Source of the DNA: an alpha proteobacterium HIMB5 | GTDB lineage: Bacteria > Pseudomonadota > Alphaproteobacteria > Pelagibacterales > Pelagibacteraceae | NCBI GenBank assembly: GCA_000299095.1 | Contig: CP003809.1 | Coordinates: 186,001 to 250,000, forward strand | Length of the DNA stretch: 64,000 nucleotides | Reading direction: 5' to 3' | In this document: positions 27,549-35,733 of the stretch, in pieces | Layout: every line of letters begins with the position of its first letter | How positions within the stretch are numbered: position 1 is the first letter of the stretch | Translations under genes and position numbers: made by a program | Notes under the pieces: generated by a model | What the model was told of the DNA's origin: nothing | What the model saw: only the letters and a program-made list of their open reading frames with translations | Databases searched by the model: none

Positions 27549-28937
27549 ATGAATAGAAATTATAAAAATATAGATAGATTATTTTACATTTTTTTATTAT
27601 TCCATTTGGTTGTATGGACATTGATACCATCGCTTACTAATCAAAACTTACCTTTAGATACAATTGAAGCTTTGGCTTGGAGTAGTAATTTAGATTGGGG
27701 CTTTAATAAACACCCACCAATGAGTGCTTTTTTCCCTGAGATAATTTATAGAATATTTGGACCTAATGATTGGGCTTATTATTTTTTAAGTCAATTATTT
27801 GTAATTATAGCATTTTATTTTGTTTATAAATTTTCAATAGAAATCTTTAAGAATAAAGCTTTGAGTTTTTTGTCAGTTATAGTTTTAGAATCAATTTACT
27901 TTTATAATTTTACAACTCCTGAATTTAACGTAAATGTTTGCCAATTACCTTTCTGGTCACTTGTAGTTTATTATTCTTGGAAGATTTATAATGAGAAAAT
28001 AATTACTTTTAGAGATTGTGTATTAATTGGCTTATTCGCTGCTTTAGGTTTTTTATCTAAATATTTGTTTGTATATTTACTATTATCAATAAGTTTTTTT
28101 TTCATATTTATTATTTTTTCAAAAAAAGAAAAAAAATTTGATTTTAAATATATTATTATTTTAGAAGTTTTCTTAATTTTATTAGTGCCTCATTTTATAT
28201 GGTTAAGCGAAAATAATTATATTACTCTTACTTATGGATTGGCTCGAACCGGTTTTGAAGAAAAAGAATTAATTGATCATATCAAACACCCATTGTCTTT
28301 TATTGGAAAACAAATTGGAATATTAATTCCGTTTTTTTTATTAATTTTTACTTTAACTTCAAAAGTAAAATTTAAAATTGATAAAAAAAATAAGAAGTTA
28401 ATCTTTTTAATTTTTGTATCTGTATTACCGATATTTTTTATGTTTTTAACCTCACTGATTTCAGGCTCAAAGATAAGAACAATGTGGATGACTCCTTTTT
28501 ATTTATTTTTTGGAGCTCTATTTATTGAGATCTATAAAAAACATATCAATTTAAAAAAATTAAATAAATTTTTTGTAATATTTTTTATACTCTTGTTTTT
28601 ATCTCCATCTTTGTATGGATATATTTCAATAACTAAAGATAACAAAAGAACAGATTATCCAGGTAAAAAAATTGCTGAATTAGTTGAGAGAAGATGGTCT
28701 AAAAATTTTTCAAATGAAATTAAATACGTCATAGGCGACGAATGGATTGCAGGTAATTTATCATATCACATGAGCTCAAGACCCATTTGGTTTCAGGACA
28801 TAAAAGGAAAAGCGGACCAGCTAGACCCATCCGGTGGAATTGTTTATACTGGTAATGCCGACATCTTAAAGCAGGTTTGTCCAGGTGATTTTGGCAAAAT
28901 TAAAAAACAAGGTTTTTGCATGATTGGTTCAAAATAA
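27549..28937 (+). CDS. ArnT/PMT-like membrane glycosyltransferase
   Basis: Integral membrane glycosyltransferase of the GT-C fold (about 462 residues), expected to use a polyprenyl-phosphate sugar donor at the outer face of the inner membrane. The first extracytoplasmic loop has the family pattern DTIEALAWSSNLDWGFNKHPP, with the catalytic acidic residue, followed by about ten hydrophobic helices and a soluble C-terminal part. An in-frame ATG at 27477 would add 24 residues with no hydrophobic or conserved content and crowd the dksA promoter; ATG 27549 is preferred. The GT2 gene starts on the next base after its stop, suggesting donor synthesis and transfer in one operon. Confidence 0.82.
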   Translation: MNRNYKNIDRLFYIFLLFHLVVWTLIPSLTNQNLPLDTIEALAWSSNLDWGFNKHPPMSAFFPEIIYRIFGPNDWAYYFLSQLFVIIAFYFVYKFSIEIFKNKALSFLSVIVLESIYFYNFTTPEFNVNVCQLPFWSLVVYYSWKIYNEKIITFRDCVLIGLFAALGFLSKYLFVYLLLSISFFFIFIIFSKKEKKFDFKYIIILEVFLILLVPHFIWLSENNYITLTYGLARTGFEEKELIDHIKHPLSFIGKQIGILIPFFLLIFTLTSKVKFKIDKKNKKLIFLIFVSVLPIFFMFLTSLISGSKIRTMWMTPFYLFFGALFIEIYKKHINLKKLNKFFVIFFILLFLSPSLYGYISITKDNKRTDYPGKKIAELVERRWSKNFSNEIKYVIGDEWIAGNLSYHMSSRPIWFQDIKGKADQLDPSGGIVYTGNADILKQVCPGDFGKIKKQGFCMIGSK

Positions 28938-29807
28938 ATGAAAATTAAGATTTTAATTCCTGTTTATAATGATTGGCAATCTGTGACTAAGCTAATTAGT
29001 GAAATTGATGATTTAGCTAAAAATATAAATCATGAAATTTCAATCATAGTAGTAAATGATGCGTCCACACATGATCGTGACACAAACAATAATGAACTTA
29101 ATAATTTAAATTCAGTAAAAATCTTAAATATGAAAACCAATCAAGGTCACGCAAGGTGTATTGCAACAGGATTAAAATATATTCTAGAGAAAGATGAATT
29201 TGATTACGTAATACCAATGGATGGTGATGGAGAAGACAGACCAGAGGAAATTAATGATTTTTTAAATAAAATTGAAAGAAATGATTTCATACCAATAATT
29301 GGTGAAAGAATTAAAAGATCTGAAAGTTTGTTGTTTAAAACCTGTTATCAAATACATAAATTAATTACATTAGTTTTCACTGGACAATCTATTAAATTTG
29401 GAAATTTTACTTGTTTGCCAAAAGCAACAGTTGATAAAATGGTTAATGAAAAAGCTACATGGAATAGCTTTTCAGGATCTTTAAGAAAATTAGAAAAAGA
29501 ATTAATTTCAATCCCATCAATTAGAGGTACTAGATATTTTGGACCTTCAAAGATGAATTTTTCTAGTTTGGTAAAGCACTCTCTTTCAATTATTAGTGTA
29601 TTTAGAAAAGCAGTTTTGATCCGTTCAGCTTTATTTATAATTATTTACATTTTACTCATTAAAAGTCATGCCTCTATAATTACTTTGATACCATTTCTAT
29701 TCTTATTGTATTTAATCTATTCTGTTTCAAATTTAGCGTTAAGAGAGAATATTGACGAATATAAAACTTCATTAAGTAACATTGAAAGTATTTCAAAAAT
29801 AAAATAA
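28938..29807 (+). CDS. family 2 glycosyltransferase (dolichol-phosphate-sugar synthase type)
   Basis: A GT-A enzyme of 289 residues. The N-terminus IKILIPVYNDWQSVTKLI, the VVNDAS nucleotide site, NQGHARCIATGL and the DxD-type metal motif PMDGDGEDRPEE are typical of polyprenyl-phosphate sugar transferases. Two hydrophobic segments near the C-terminus anchor it to the membrane. It probably loads a sugar onto a lipid carrier for the preceding GT-C enzyme; the sugar and final acceptor are unknown. Confidence 0.85.
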   Translation: MKIKILIPVYNDWQSVTKLISEIDDLAKNINHEISIIVVNDASTHDRDTNNNELNNLNSVKILNMKTNQGHARCIATGLKYILEKDEFDYVIPMDGDGEDRPEEINDFLNKIERNDFIPIIGERIKRSESLLFKTCYQIHKLITLVFTGQSIKFGNFTCLPKATVDKMVNEKATWNSFSGSLRKLEKELISIPSIRGTRYFGPSKMNFSSLVKHSLSIISVFRKAVLIRSALFIIIYILLIKSHASIITLIPFLFLLYLIYSVSNLALRENIDEYKTSLSNIESISKIK

Positions 29808-29816
29808 CGTTTTTTA

Positions 29817-31256
29817 ATGAAAAGTTTCATTAGGAAAGTTGGTTTTGGTTTAGGACCTAATGATGAAATTCCAGATGACCCTCTTAAGTGGGCCACCGAT
29901 CAATTTAATAATGTTCCAGAAATAACTTGGACAGGAAAAATTTATAAAGAGAGAGAACTAAGAAAACATTACAGAGATTGGGTTTACAATGATCGAAAAG
30001 TTTTAAGAAAAAAATATAAGAATGATAAAACTTTATACAAAGTAAAAAAAGATCAATTAAGGAAAGATACGGGACAAAAATTCTGGGAGTCATTAGAAAT
30101 TAGCATTCGCCACAATGAAGCAATAAATAGCCAACATCCAGTTTTCACAAAGCTTTGGATGTTTTGGGGAAATTTTTTTGCAATAAGTGAAAAAGATTTT
30201 TTAGCGAATTATTCTACAGGACCTTATCAAAGAGAAATTATCAGAAATAATATGAATCAAACTTTTGAAAAATTAGTTTATGAGGTAACCACCTCTTGGG
30301 CAATGATACATCATCTTGATAACTCTGAAAGTGCAGGTCCAAAGAGTATTACTGCTAGAGAAGAATGGAGAAGAAGAAAAAAAGAACCAGCAACCATTAA
30401 CGAAAATCATGCACGCGAGTTGTTAGAACTTCATACTGTTTCTCCAAATGCAGGCTATACACAAAAGGATGTTGTGCAATTAGCAGAGATAATGACTGGT
30501 TGGCAACAAAAATGGAGTAAAACTGGATTAGAAACGGGCAATGTTTGGTTTAATTCAGAATATCATCAACCAGGAAAAAAAAATGTTTTAGGCAAAGAAT
30601 ATAAAAGAGGTAGAAAAGCATTATCTGCTGTGATTAAAGACTTAGTAAATCACCCAAATTGTAGAGACTTTGTTGCTACAAGATTGTGCAGATTTTTAAT
30701 CACAGATGAACCTACTGAAGAAATGAAAAAGCCTATTATCAAGGCATTCAAAAAATATGATGGATATTTACCTGAAATACATAAAGCGGCTATAAAAGTC
30801 GCTTTTGAATATAATAAAAAATTTAAAAAATTTCAGACACCTGAAAATTGGCTTATCCAAGTTGCAAAAATTAGTAATTTAGATTGGCCTCCTTCACCGG
30901 AAGTTATGGATAGTTATGAATTAGGAACAGCACCAACAAGAAAACAAAGATCACCAGAAAGAATTCTCTGGGAAATAGGGCATCATCCTTATAGAGCAAA
31001 ACAACCCAATGGTTGGTCAGATTTTTCAGAAGATTGGATGTCACCTGAGTTATTAATTAGAAGACTTGTTTATGCACAGTTAAGCTATTCATTCATGAAA
31101 TCTGATACAAGAGATAACCCTGAAGAATTTTACCAAAATATTGTTGAGAAAAATTTTGATAATCCTAGTAAAATAATGGAATATTTAAATCAAAAAAGTA
31201 GAGCTGTTGAAAAACATACTTTACTTTTTAATCATCCGGAGTTTTTAAGATCATGA
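29817..31256 (+). CDS. DUF1800 family protein
   Basis: DUF1800 proteins have no settled biochemical role and are nearly always encoded beside DUF1501 proteins, as here. The 479-residue product has the family features RKVGFGLGPNDEIPDDPLKWATDQF at the N-terminus, FWGNFFAIS, ENHARELLELHTVSPNAGYTQKDV with TGW following, and VATRLCRFLITDEPTEE. I see no obvious signal peptide, unlike its DUF1501 partner. Its last four bases overlap the DUF1501 start (ATGA), indicating coupled translation. Confidence 0.9.
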   Translation: MKSFIRKVGFGLGPNDEIPDDPLKWATDQFNNVPEITWTGKIYKERELRKHYRDWVYNDRKVLRKKYKNDKTLYKVKKDQLRKDTGQKFWESLEISIRHNEAINSQHPVFTKLWMFWGNFFAISEKDFLANYSTGPYQREIIRNNMNQTFEKLVYEVTTSWAMIHHLDNSESAGPKSITAREEWRRRKKEPATINENHARELLELHTVSPNAGYTQKDVVQLAEIMTGWQQKWSKTGLETGNVWFNSEYHQPGKKNVLGKEYKRGRKALSAVIKDLVNHPNCRDFVATRLCRFLITDEPTEEMKKPIIKAFKKYDGYLPEIHKAAIKVAFEYNKKFKKFQTPENWLIQVAKISNLDWPPSPEVMDSYELGTAPTRKQRSPERILWEIGHHPYRAKQPNGWSDFSEDWMSPELLIRRLVYAQLSYSFMKSDTRDNPEEFYQNIVEKNFDNPSKIMEYLNQKSRAVEKHTLLFNHPEFLRS

Positions 31257-32404
31257 AGATATCTAGAAGGAATTTTTTAAAAACATCAGCACTTACATCT
31301 TTATATTTTGCTGGTTTTGGTTTGCCATCTCTAGCAAATTCAGGATCAAAAAAGAATTTAGTGATCATAATGTTACGCGGAGGTATGGACGGTCTTTGTG
31401 CAATTCCTATCAAAGGAGATAAAGATTTTGAGAAAATGAGAAGTAAAATTAATCTTGATAGAACTTTACCATTAACCTCTGAATTTGATTTACACCCAGC
31501 ATTAGAAACTTTCAAAAATCTTTGGGATAAAAATGAGAGTGCAGCAGTTCATGCAACAAACATTCCATATACTGGTAGATCACACTTCGATGGTCAAAAT
31601 CTAATGGAGTCTGGCGGTAAAATTCCATATCAAGAAAAGACAGGTTGGCTTGGAAGAGGTATGAAAATCGCAGGATTATCTGGTAATGGATTAGCATTAG
31701 CTCTTCCGATGCCGTTGTTAATTAGAGGCGTTCCTATGAATAACAATTATTTTCCAGTAGGTCATAAACTGCCTTATCCAACAACACTTCAAATTATTCA
31801 AAATGCTTACAAAGAATATGATGAAAAACTTTTATATGAAAATTTAGAAATAGTTAGAACTAGAAAACTAAGTAACACCGGAAGTGATAAAGCTTGGATT
31901 TTGGCAACTAATGCTGGAACAGAATTATCAAGACCAGATGGGCCAAGAGTAGCTGTTTTCGAGGTAGATGGTTTTGATACTCATGCTGCACAAGGTGCAA
32001 CTAATGGTGCTCATGCAGATTGCCTGTCTGATTATGATGATATTATAAAATCTCTCAAACACTCCATGACAAAAGATGCTTTTGATAATACTTTGATTTT
32101 AACTTTAACTGAGTTTGGAAGAACTATTAAACAAAATAGCAGTAACGGAACTGAACATGGTTATGGCTCAGCTATTTTGATGGCTGGAGGATTACTTAAG
32201 AAGGCACAAGTTTATACTGATTGGCCTGGATTAAAAAGAAAAGAGCTATTTGAAGGAAGAGATTTAAATTCAACAATTGATGCAAGATCTATTTACGCTT
32301 CAGCAATGTCCACTGTATTTGATGTAGATTTTAAACTTATTCAAAAAGAAGTTTTCTGGGGAGACGAGCTTCAAAATTATTCAGACAGACTTTTTAAAAG
32401 TTAG
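31253..32404 (+). CDS. DUF1501 family protein with Tat signal
   Basis: A 383-residue exported protein. The N-terminus has a twin-arginine signal (SRRNFLKTS, residues 4-12, then a hydrophobic stretch ending around SLANSG), so it should be folded before export to the periplasm. Family features include VIIMLRGGMDGL, VDGFDTHAAQG and LTLTEFGRTIKQN, which resemble the alkaline-phosphatase/sulfatase metal fold to which DUF1501 is distantly related. Substrate unknown. It pairs with the DUF1800 gene and overlaps the convergent umuC by 4 nt. Confidence 0.9.
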   Translation: MKISRRNFLKTSALTSLYFAGFGLPSLANSGSKKNLVIIMLRGGMDGLCAIPIKGDKDFEKMRSKINLDRTLPLTSEFDLHPALETFKNLWDKNESAAVHATNIPYTGRSHFDGQNLMESGGKIPYQEKTGWLGRGMKIAGLSGNGLALALPMPLLIRGVPMNNNYFPVGHKLPYPTTLQIIQNAYKEYDEKLLYENLEIVRTRKLSNTGSDKAWILATNAGTELSRPDGPRVAVFEVDGFDTHAAQGATNGAHADCLSDYDDIIKSLKHSMTKDAFDNTLILTLTEFGRTIKQNSSNGTEHGYGSAILMAGGLLKKAQVYTDWPGLKRKELFEGRDLNSTIDARSIYASAMSTVFDVDFKLIQKEVFWGDELQNYSDRLFKS

Positions 32405-33681
32405 ACAGCTTTTATTTTAGGTAAACTATAAAAATCAGCAGTATCTATTTTAGAAGAATAATTTCTTCTCATGTTCCATTTTTTATGAACTCCTGCACTT
32501 GCAAGGCTTAGTGTAGATCTTCCATATCTATGATTAGTACTATCAATAGATCTCATTAGACTATTTATCTTTTCATCTTTTTCTGAAGAGAATAAATTTT
32601 TTCTTCCATCATCTTCTCTAAGTCCTGTTAACATTACACCTGCTTTTTGATATCGATAACCATTCCTGAATATACTTTCAAGTATTGCAACTGCTGTTTT
32701 GACAGTTTCAATACTGTTGTTAGTTGCAATCGGAAAATCAATTGTTTTTGAGTTTGAGTAATAACCATAATCTCTTTGAAACGGACTTGTTCTAACAAAT
32801 ACTGTAATTGCTTTTGCAACCAAAGACTCTGATCTTATTTTTTCAGATGCATTTAAACAGTAATTAGACACAGCTTCTTTTAATTCTTGAAAAGTTTCTA
32901 TTCTTTTCCCGAATGATCTCGATACAACACAACTTTTTCTTTTTGTTTGTGTTGTTTCTAAATTAATACAAGGAATACCTCTAAGTTCCATTGCAGTCCT
33001 TGAACTTAAAACATTAGAACATTTTTTGATCCAAGTATTAGATTTGTTTTTAAGTTGTTTCGCATTATATATTCCATTTTTTTGATAAAATTTTGTAAGC
33101 TGTCTACCAACACCCCAAACATCATTAATTTCTATTTTTTCTAATATTGGATCTAAGTTTTCAATACCAATTAAACTTGTAACTCCAGATTGTTTCTTTT
33201 TTGCAATATGATTTGCAATTTTACTTAGAGTTTTAGTCTTAGCAATTCCAATACTAGTTGGGATACCCGTCCATTGTAGAACAGTTTCTCTAATTTCTTT
33301 TCCAACTCTTTCTACGTCTTCATCAGAAAAATTAGATAAATCCATAAAAGCTTCATCAATTGAATAAACTTCTATTTGTGAATTAAATCTTTTTAGAGTT
33401 CTCATCACTCTTCTAGATAAATCACCATACAAAGAATAATTTGATGAAAAAACTTGAACATCATTTTTAATGATAATATTTTTTGCTTTAAAATAAGGTT
33501 CACCCATTTTGATACCTAAAGCTTTTGCTTCATTTGATCTTGAAATAATACAGCCATCATTATTTGATAAAACAACAACTGGTTTTTTTCTTATCTTAGG
33601 ATTGAATAATCTCTCACAAGAAACATAAAAAGAATTACAATCAACTAATGCTATCTTTTTAGTATGTTGAATGGATGACAT
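32401..33681 (-). CDS. umuC: translesion DNA polymerase V catalytic subunit
   Basis: Y-family polymerase that copies damaged templates with UmuD'. The 426-residue product has KIALVDCNSFYVSCERLFNP (metal Asp), VVLSNNDGCIISRSNEAKALGIKMGEP, YSIDEAFMDLS (catalytic Asp-Glu) and IGIAKTKTLSKIANHIAKK, the helix-hairpin-helix region, then a little-finger domain. It overlaps the end of umuD by 23 nt, the usual umuDC order, under the LexA site at 34055. Confidence 0.96.
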   Translation of the reverse strand: MSSIQHTKKIALVDCNSFYVSCERLFNPKIRKKPVVVLSNNDGCIISRSNEAKALGIKMGEPYFKAKNIIIKNDVQVFSSNYSLYGDLSRRVMRTLKRFNSQIEVYSIDEAFMDLSNFSDEDVERVGKEIRETVLQWTGIPTSIGIAKTKTLSKIANHIAKKKQSGVTSLIGIENLDPILEKIEINDVWGVGRQLTKFYQKNGIYNAKQLKNKSNTWIKKCSNVLSSRTAMELRGIPCINLETTQTKRKSCVVSRSFGKRIETFQELKEAVSNYCLNASEKIRSESLVAKAITVFVRTSPFQRDYGYYSNSKTIDFPIATNNSIETVKTAVAILESIFRNGYRYQKAGVMLTGLREDDGRKNLFSSEKDEKINSLMRSIDSTNHRYGRSTLSLASAGVHKKWNMRRNYSSKIDTADFYSLPKIKAV

Positions 33682-34054
33682 AAGTCACAACTCCCCAAAT
33701 AAAAATATCTTGTTCTTCATTAATTAAAATTCTGTCAGAAAACTCTTTTGACCCTGAGGTTAAAAATTTTTTATCTTTTTCTTGAACTAAAGTTTTAACA
33801 ACTAGCTCATCATGAACATTTGCGATAACAGTTGAAAAATTTTTTGGTTTTAAACTTTTATCTACAACTAATAGATCACCATCGTTGATACCAACGTCCA
33901 CCATTGATTTTCCTTGAACTCTGATAATAAAAGTAGCGGGAACGTTTTTTATTAGATGCATATTAAGATCAATATCTTCTTCAATGTAATCTGTTGCAGG
34001 AGAGGGAAACCCAGCGCCTGCTTTATGTAAGTAATATGGAATAGTTAATTTCAT
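33659..34054 (-). CDS. umuD: UmuD, self-cleaving polymerase V subunit
   Basis: S24-family serine protease whose RecA-stimulated self-cleavage yields UmuD'. The 131-residue protein has the cleavage region AGAGFPSPATDYIEEDIDLN, with an Ala14-Gly15 bond where E. coli UmuD has Cys-Gly, catalytic Ser50 in QGKSMVDVG and Lys87 in ELVVKTLV. The N-terminal arm is about ten residues shorter than in E. coli. The ATG lies directly against the LexA site, leaving no room for a ribosome site, so the mRNA may be leaderless or the site may overlap the 5' end. Confidence 0.93.
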   Translation of the reverse strand: MKLTIPYYLHKAGAGFPSPATDYIEEDIDLNMHLIKNVPATFIIRVQGKSMVDVGINDGDLLVVDKSLKPKNFSTVIANVHDELVVKTLVQEKDKKFLTSGSKEFSDRILINEEQDIFIWGVVTYVIHSTY

Positions 34055-34069
34055 GTTCTTGTTTTGTTC
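34055..34069 (-). promoter_or_regulatory. LexA (SOS) operator of umuDC
   Basis: GTTC-N7-GTTC on the plus strand (34055-34058 and 34066-34069), which is the direct-repeat LexA box described for Alphaproteobacteria. It directly abuts the umuD start codon on the minus strand, so it should repress umuDC until RecA-driven LexA cleavage. The match is exact, and its position in front of an SOS gene makes chance unlikely. lexA itself is not in the window. Confidence 0.88.
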
Positions 34070-34125
34070 TCTTTTATAGACTATTTATTCAATACACTCA
34101 ATAGGTTGTATTTTGAGTCCGTAAT

Positions 34126-34147
34126 TGAATCAAAAGTGAATCAAAAC
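34126..34147. repeat. tandem 11-nt direct repeat in the umuD/34227 intergenic region
   Basis: TGAATCAAAA occurs at 34126-34135 and again at 34137-34146, an 11-nt period (one helical turn), inside the 172-nt divergent region. Inverted elements AATACA/TGTATT (34091-34096, 34107-34112) and ACTCAA/TTGAGT (34096-34101, 34113-34118) lie just before. They may be a regulator site for the 34227 operon. No known consensus is recognised. Confidence 0.35.
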
Positions 34148-34226
34148 GTGAACATCCAAAACAACATTTAGTGGACATGTGGATAACTTTTACAATAAGT
34201 AGTCGGTTAGAAACCAAAGGAAAACT

Positions 34227-34424
34227 ATGATTTGTATAAAAGCAGATATTCCAAGAGAGCTAAATGAAATAGATGATGAATTAAAAGCAATTTATCATAG
34301 CAAAGATACTGTTTGTTTTTTTATATTAAAAACAAGAAAGTTAAGAAATAAATTTATAGAAGAAACAAAAGGAATGAATAAAAATGAGAGAGAAAAAATT
34401 TACGAACAATACAAAAACCAATAA
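34227..34424 (+). CDS. small conserved-looking hypothetical protein, 65 aa
   Basis: I do not recognise the family. The 65-residue product is soluble, predicted mostly helical and charged (RELNEIDDELKAIYHSK; KTRKLRNKFIEETKG; NEREKIYEQYKNQ). A purine ribosome site AAAGGA (34217-34222) precedes the ATG with good spacing, and a gene in the same direction follows after 10 nt, so it is probably expressed as the first gene of this run. Position opposite umuDC hints at nothing firm. Confidence 0.55.
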   Translation: MICIKADIPRELNEIDDELKAIYHSKDTVCFFILKTRKLRNKFIEETKGMNKNEREKIYEQYKNQ

Positions 34425-34434
34425 GAATTAATTT

Positions 34435-34800
34435 ATGAAAAAATTAACATGTCACTGTGGGGCAGTTGAAGCAGAAATAAATGTAAGTGGAGATTTAGAG
34501 AAAGTTGTTAAGTGTAACTGTTCTATTTGCAAAAGAAAAGGTGCGGTAATGTCTATGGTTAAAAATGAAGATTTTAAAATTACTAAAGGTGAAGACAAAT
34601 TAAAACTTTATCAATTTCACAGTAAAATCGCTAAACATTACTTTTGTTCAGTTTGTGGAATTTATACACATCATAATCCTAGAAGCAATCCAGCCATGAC
34701 AGGTTTTAATGTTGGTTGCGTAGATGAAATAGATACTTTTAAGATGAGTGATATAGCAGTTTTAGATGGAAATAATCATCCACTTGATCAAAAAAAATAA
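34435..34800 (+). CDS. GFA family protein (glutathione-dependent formaldehyde-activating enzyme-like)
   Basis: A 121-residue zinc-binding protein of the CENP-V/GFA fold. Zinc ligands are visible as CHCGAVEAE (residues 5-13), CNCSICKRKG and YFCSVCGIYTHHNPRSNP. Family members were first described as accelerating formaldehyde-glutathione adduct formation, but most have no proven activity, so the substrate is unknown. It stands between the small hypothetical gene and the glycerate-kinase-like gene, with short gaps on both sides. Confidence 0.88.
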   Translation: MKKLTCHCGAVEAEINVSGDLEKVVKCNCSICKRKGAVMSMVKNEDFKITKGEDKLKLYQFHSKIAKHYFCSVCGIYTHHNPRSNPAMTGFNVGCVDEIDTFKMSDIAVLDGNNHPLDQKK

Positions 34801-34803
34801 TCT

Positions 34804-35733
34804 ATGAAAATTACTGATGAGTGTTTTGGTAAAGTAAAAAAAGATTGTTTTAAATTTATTAAAACACAAGAAACATCAACAGAAAAATTTAAGGGTAAAG
34901 AAAAGATGTTAAAATCTTTTTTAATACCTTTATGTGATTGGATTGTACAAAAAGCAGATAAAAAAAAACCATATTTTGTTGGATTAGCAGGAGGTCAAGG
35001 GACAGGCAAAACAACGATTAGTTCTCTAATATCAATTATATTAAAGAAATACTTTAAAAAAAATGTATTTAGAGTTTCAATTGATGACTTTTATAAAACA
35101 AGAAAAGATAGATCAAAACTATCAAAATCTATCCATCCAATGTTAATGACAAGAGGTGTACCTGGCACGCATGATTTAAAACTTATGCAAACCTTTTTTA
35201 AAAATGTTAAACAAAAAAGTTTTAGATCTATTAAAGTTCCAAAATTTGATAAGTCCATTGATGATCGTTTCCCAAAAAAAAATTGGTATAATATAGATAA
35301 AAAACCTGACATTATAATTTTTGAAGGTTGGTGTGTTGGAGCAAAAGCTGAAGAGAATAAATCATTATTGAAATCAATAAATACAATGGAAAGAAATAGA
35401 GATAAAAATTTGATTTGGAGAAAATATGTAAACAATCAATTAAAAACTAATTATAAAAAGCTTTATTCTCAATTAAATTCCCTAGTTTACTTAAAAGCAA
35501 AAGATTTCTCATTACTGCAAAAATGGAGATTAAAACAAGAGAACAAATTAAAATTAAAAAGTAAAAAAAATTCAAATAATAAAATTATGAGCAAAAATGA
35601 AGTTTTAGAATTTATGCAAACTTATCAAAGGGTAACTGAAAACATGTTCAAGAAAGCTCCAAAATATGCCTCAATATTAATGAATTTAAATAGTAACCAT
35701 ATTATCAAAACTGCAGTATATAAAGATAAATGA
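34804..35733 (+). CDS. P-loop kinase, D-glycerate 3-kinase-like
   Basis: A 309-residue P-loop kinase of the phosphoribulokinase/uridine kinase superfamily. Walker A is VGLAGGQGTGKTTISSL (about residues 59-75); the substrate loop is SIDDFYKTRKDR, then TRGVPGTHDL and IIFEGWCVGAKAE. These features match the GLYK-type D-glycerate 3-kinase group of plants and bacteria, which would make 3-phosphoglycerate. Substrate is inferred from similarity only. It overlaps the TolC-like gene by 4 nt. Confidence 0.8.
   Translation: MKITDECFGKVKKDCFKFIKTQETSTEKFKGKEKMLKSFLIPLCDWIVQKADKKKPYFVGLAGGQGTGKTTISSLISIILKKYFKKNVFRVSIDDFYKTRKDRSKLSKSIHPMLMTRGVPGTHDLKLMQTFFKNVKQKSFRSIKVPKFDKSIDDRFPKKNWYNIDKKPDIIIFEGWCVGAKAEENKSLLKSINTMERNRDKNLIWRKYVNNQLKTNYKKLYSQLNSLVYLKAKDFSLLQKWRLKQENKLKLKSKKNSNNKIMSKNEVLEFMQTYQRVTENMFKKAPKYASILMNLNSNHIIKTAVYKDK

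Noticed and set aside
34178..34186. TGTGGATAA, reverse complement of the DnaA box TTATCCACA
   Set aside because: A single exact 9-mer is expected about once by chance in a 64-kb window of this composition, and there is no cluster of boxes, no dnaA and no AT-rich unwinding element to suggest an origin.
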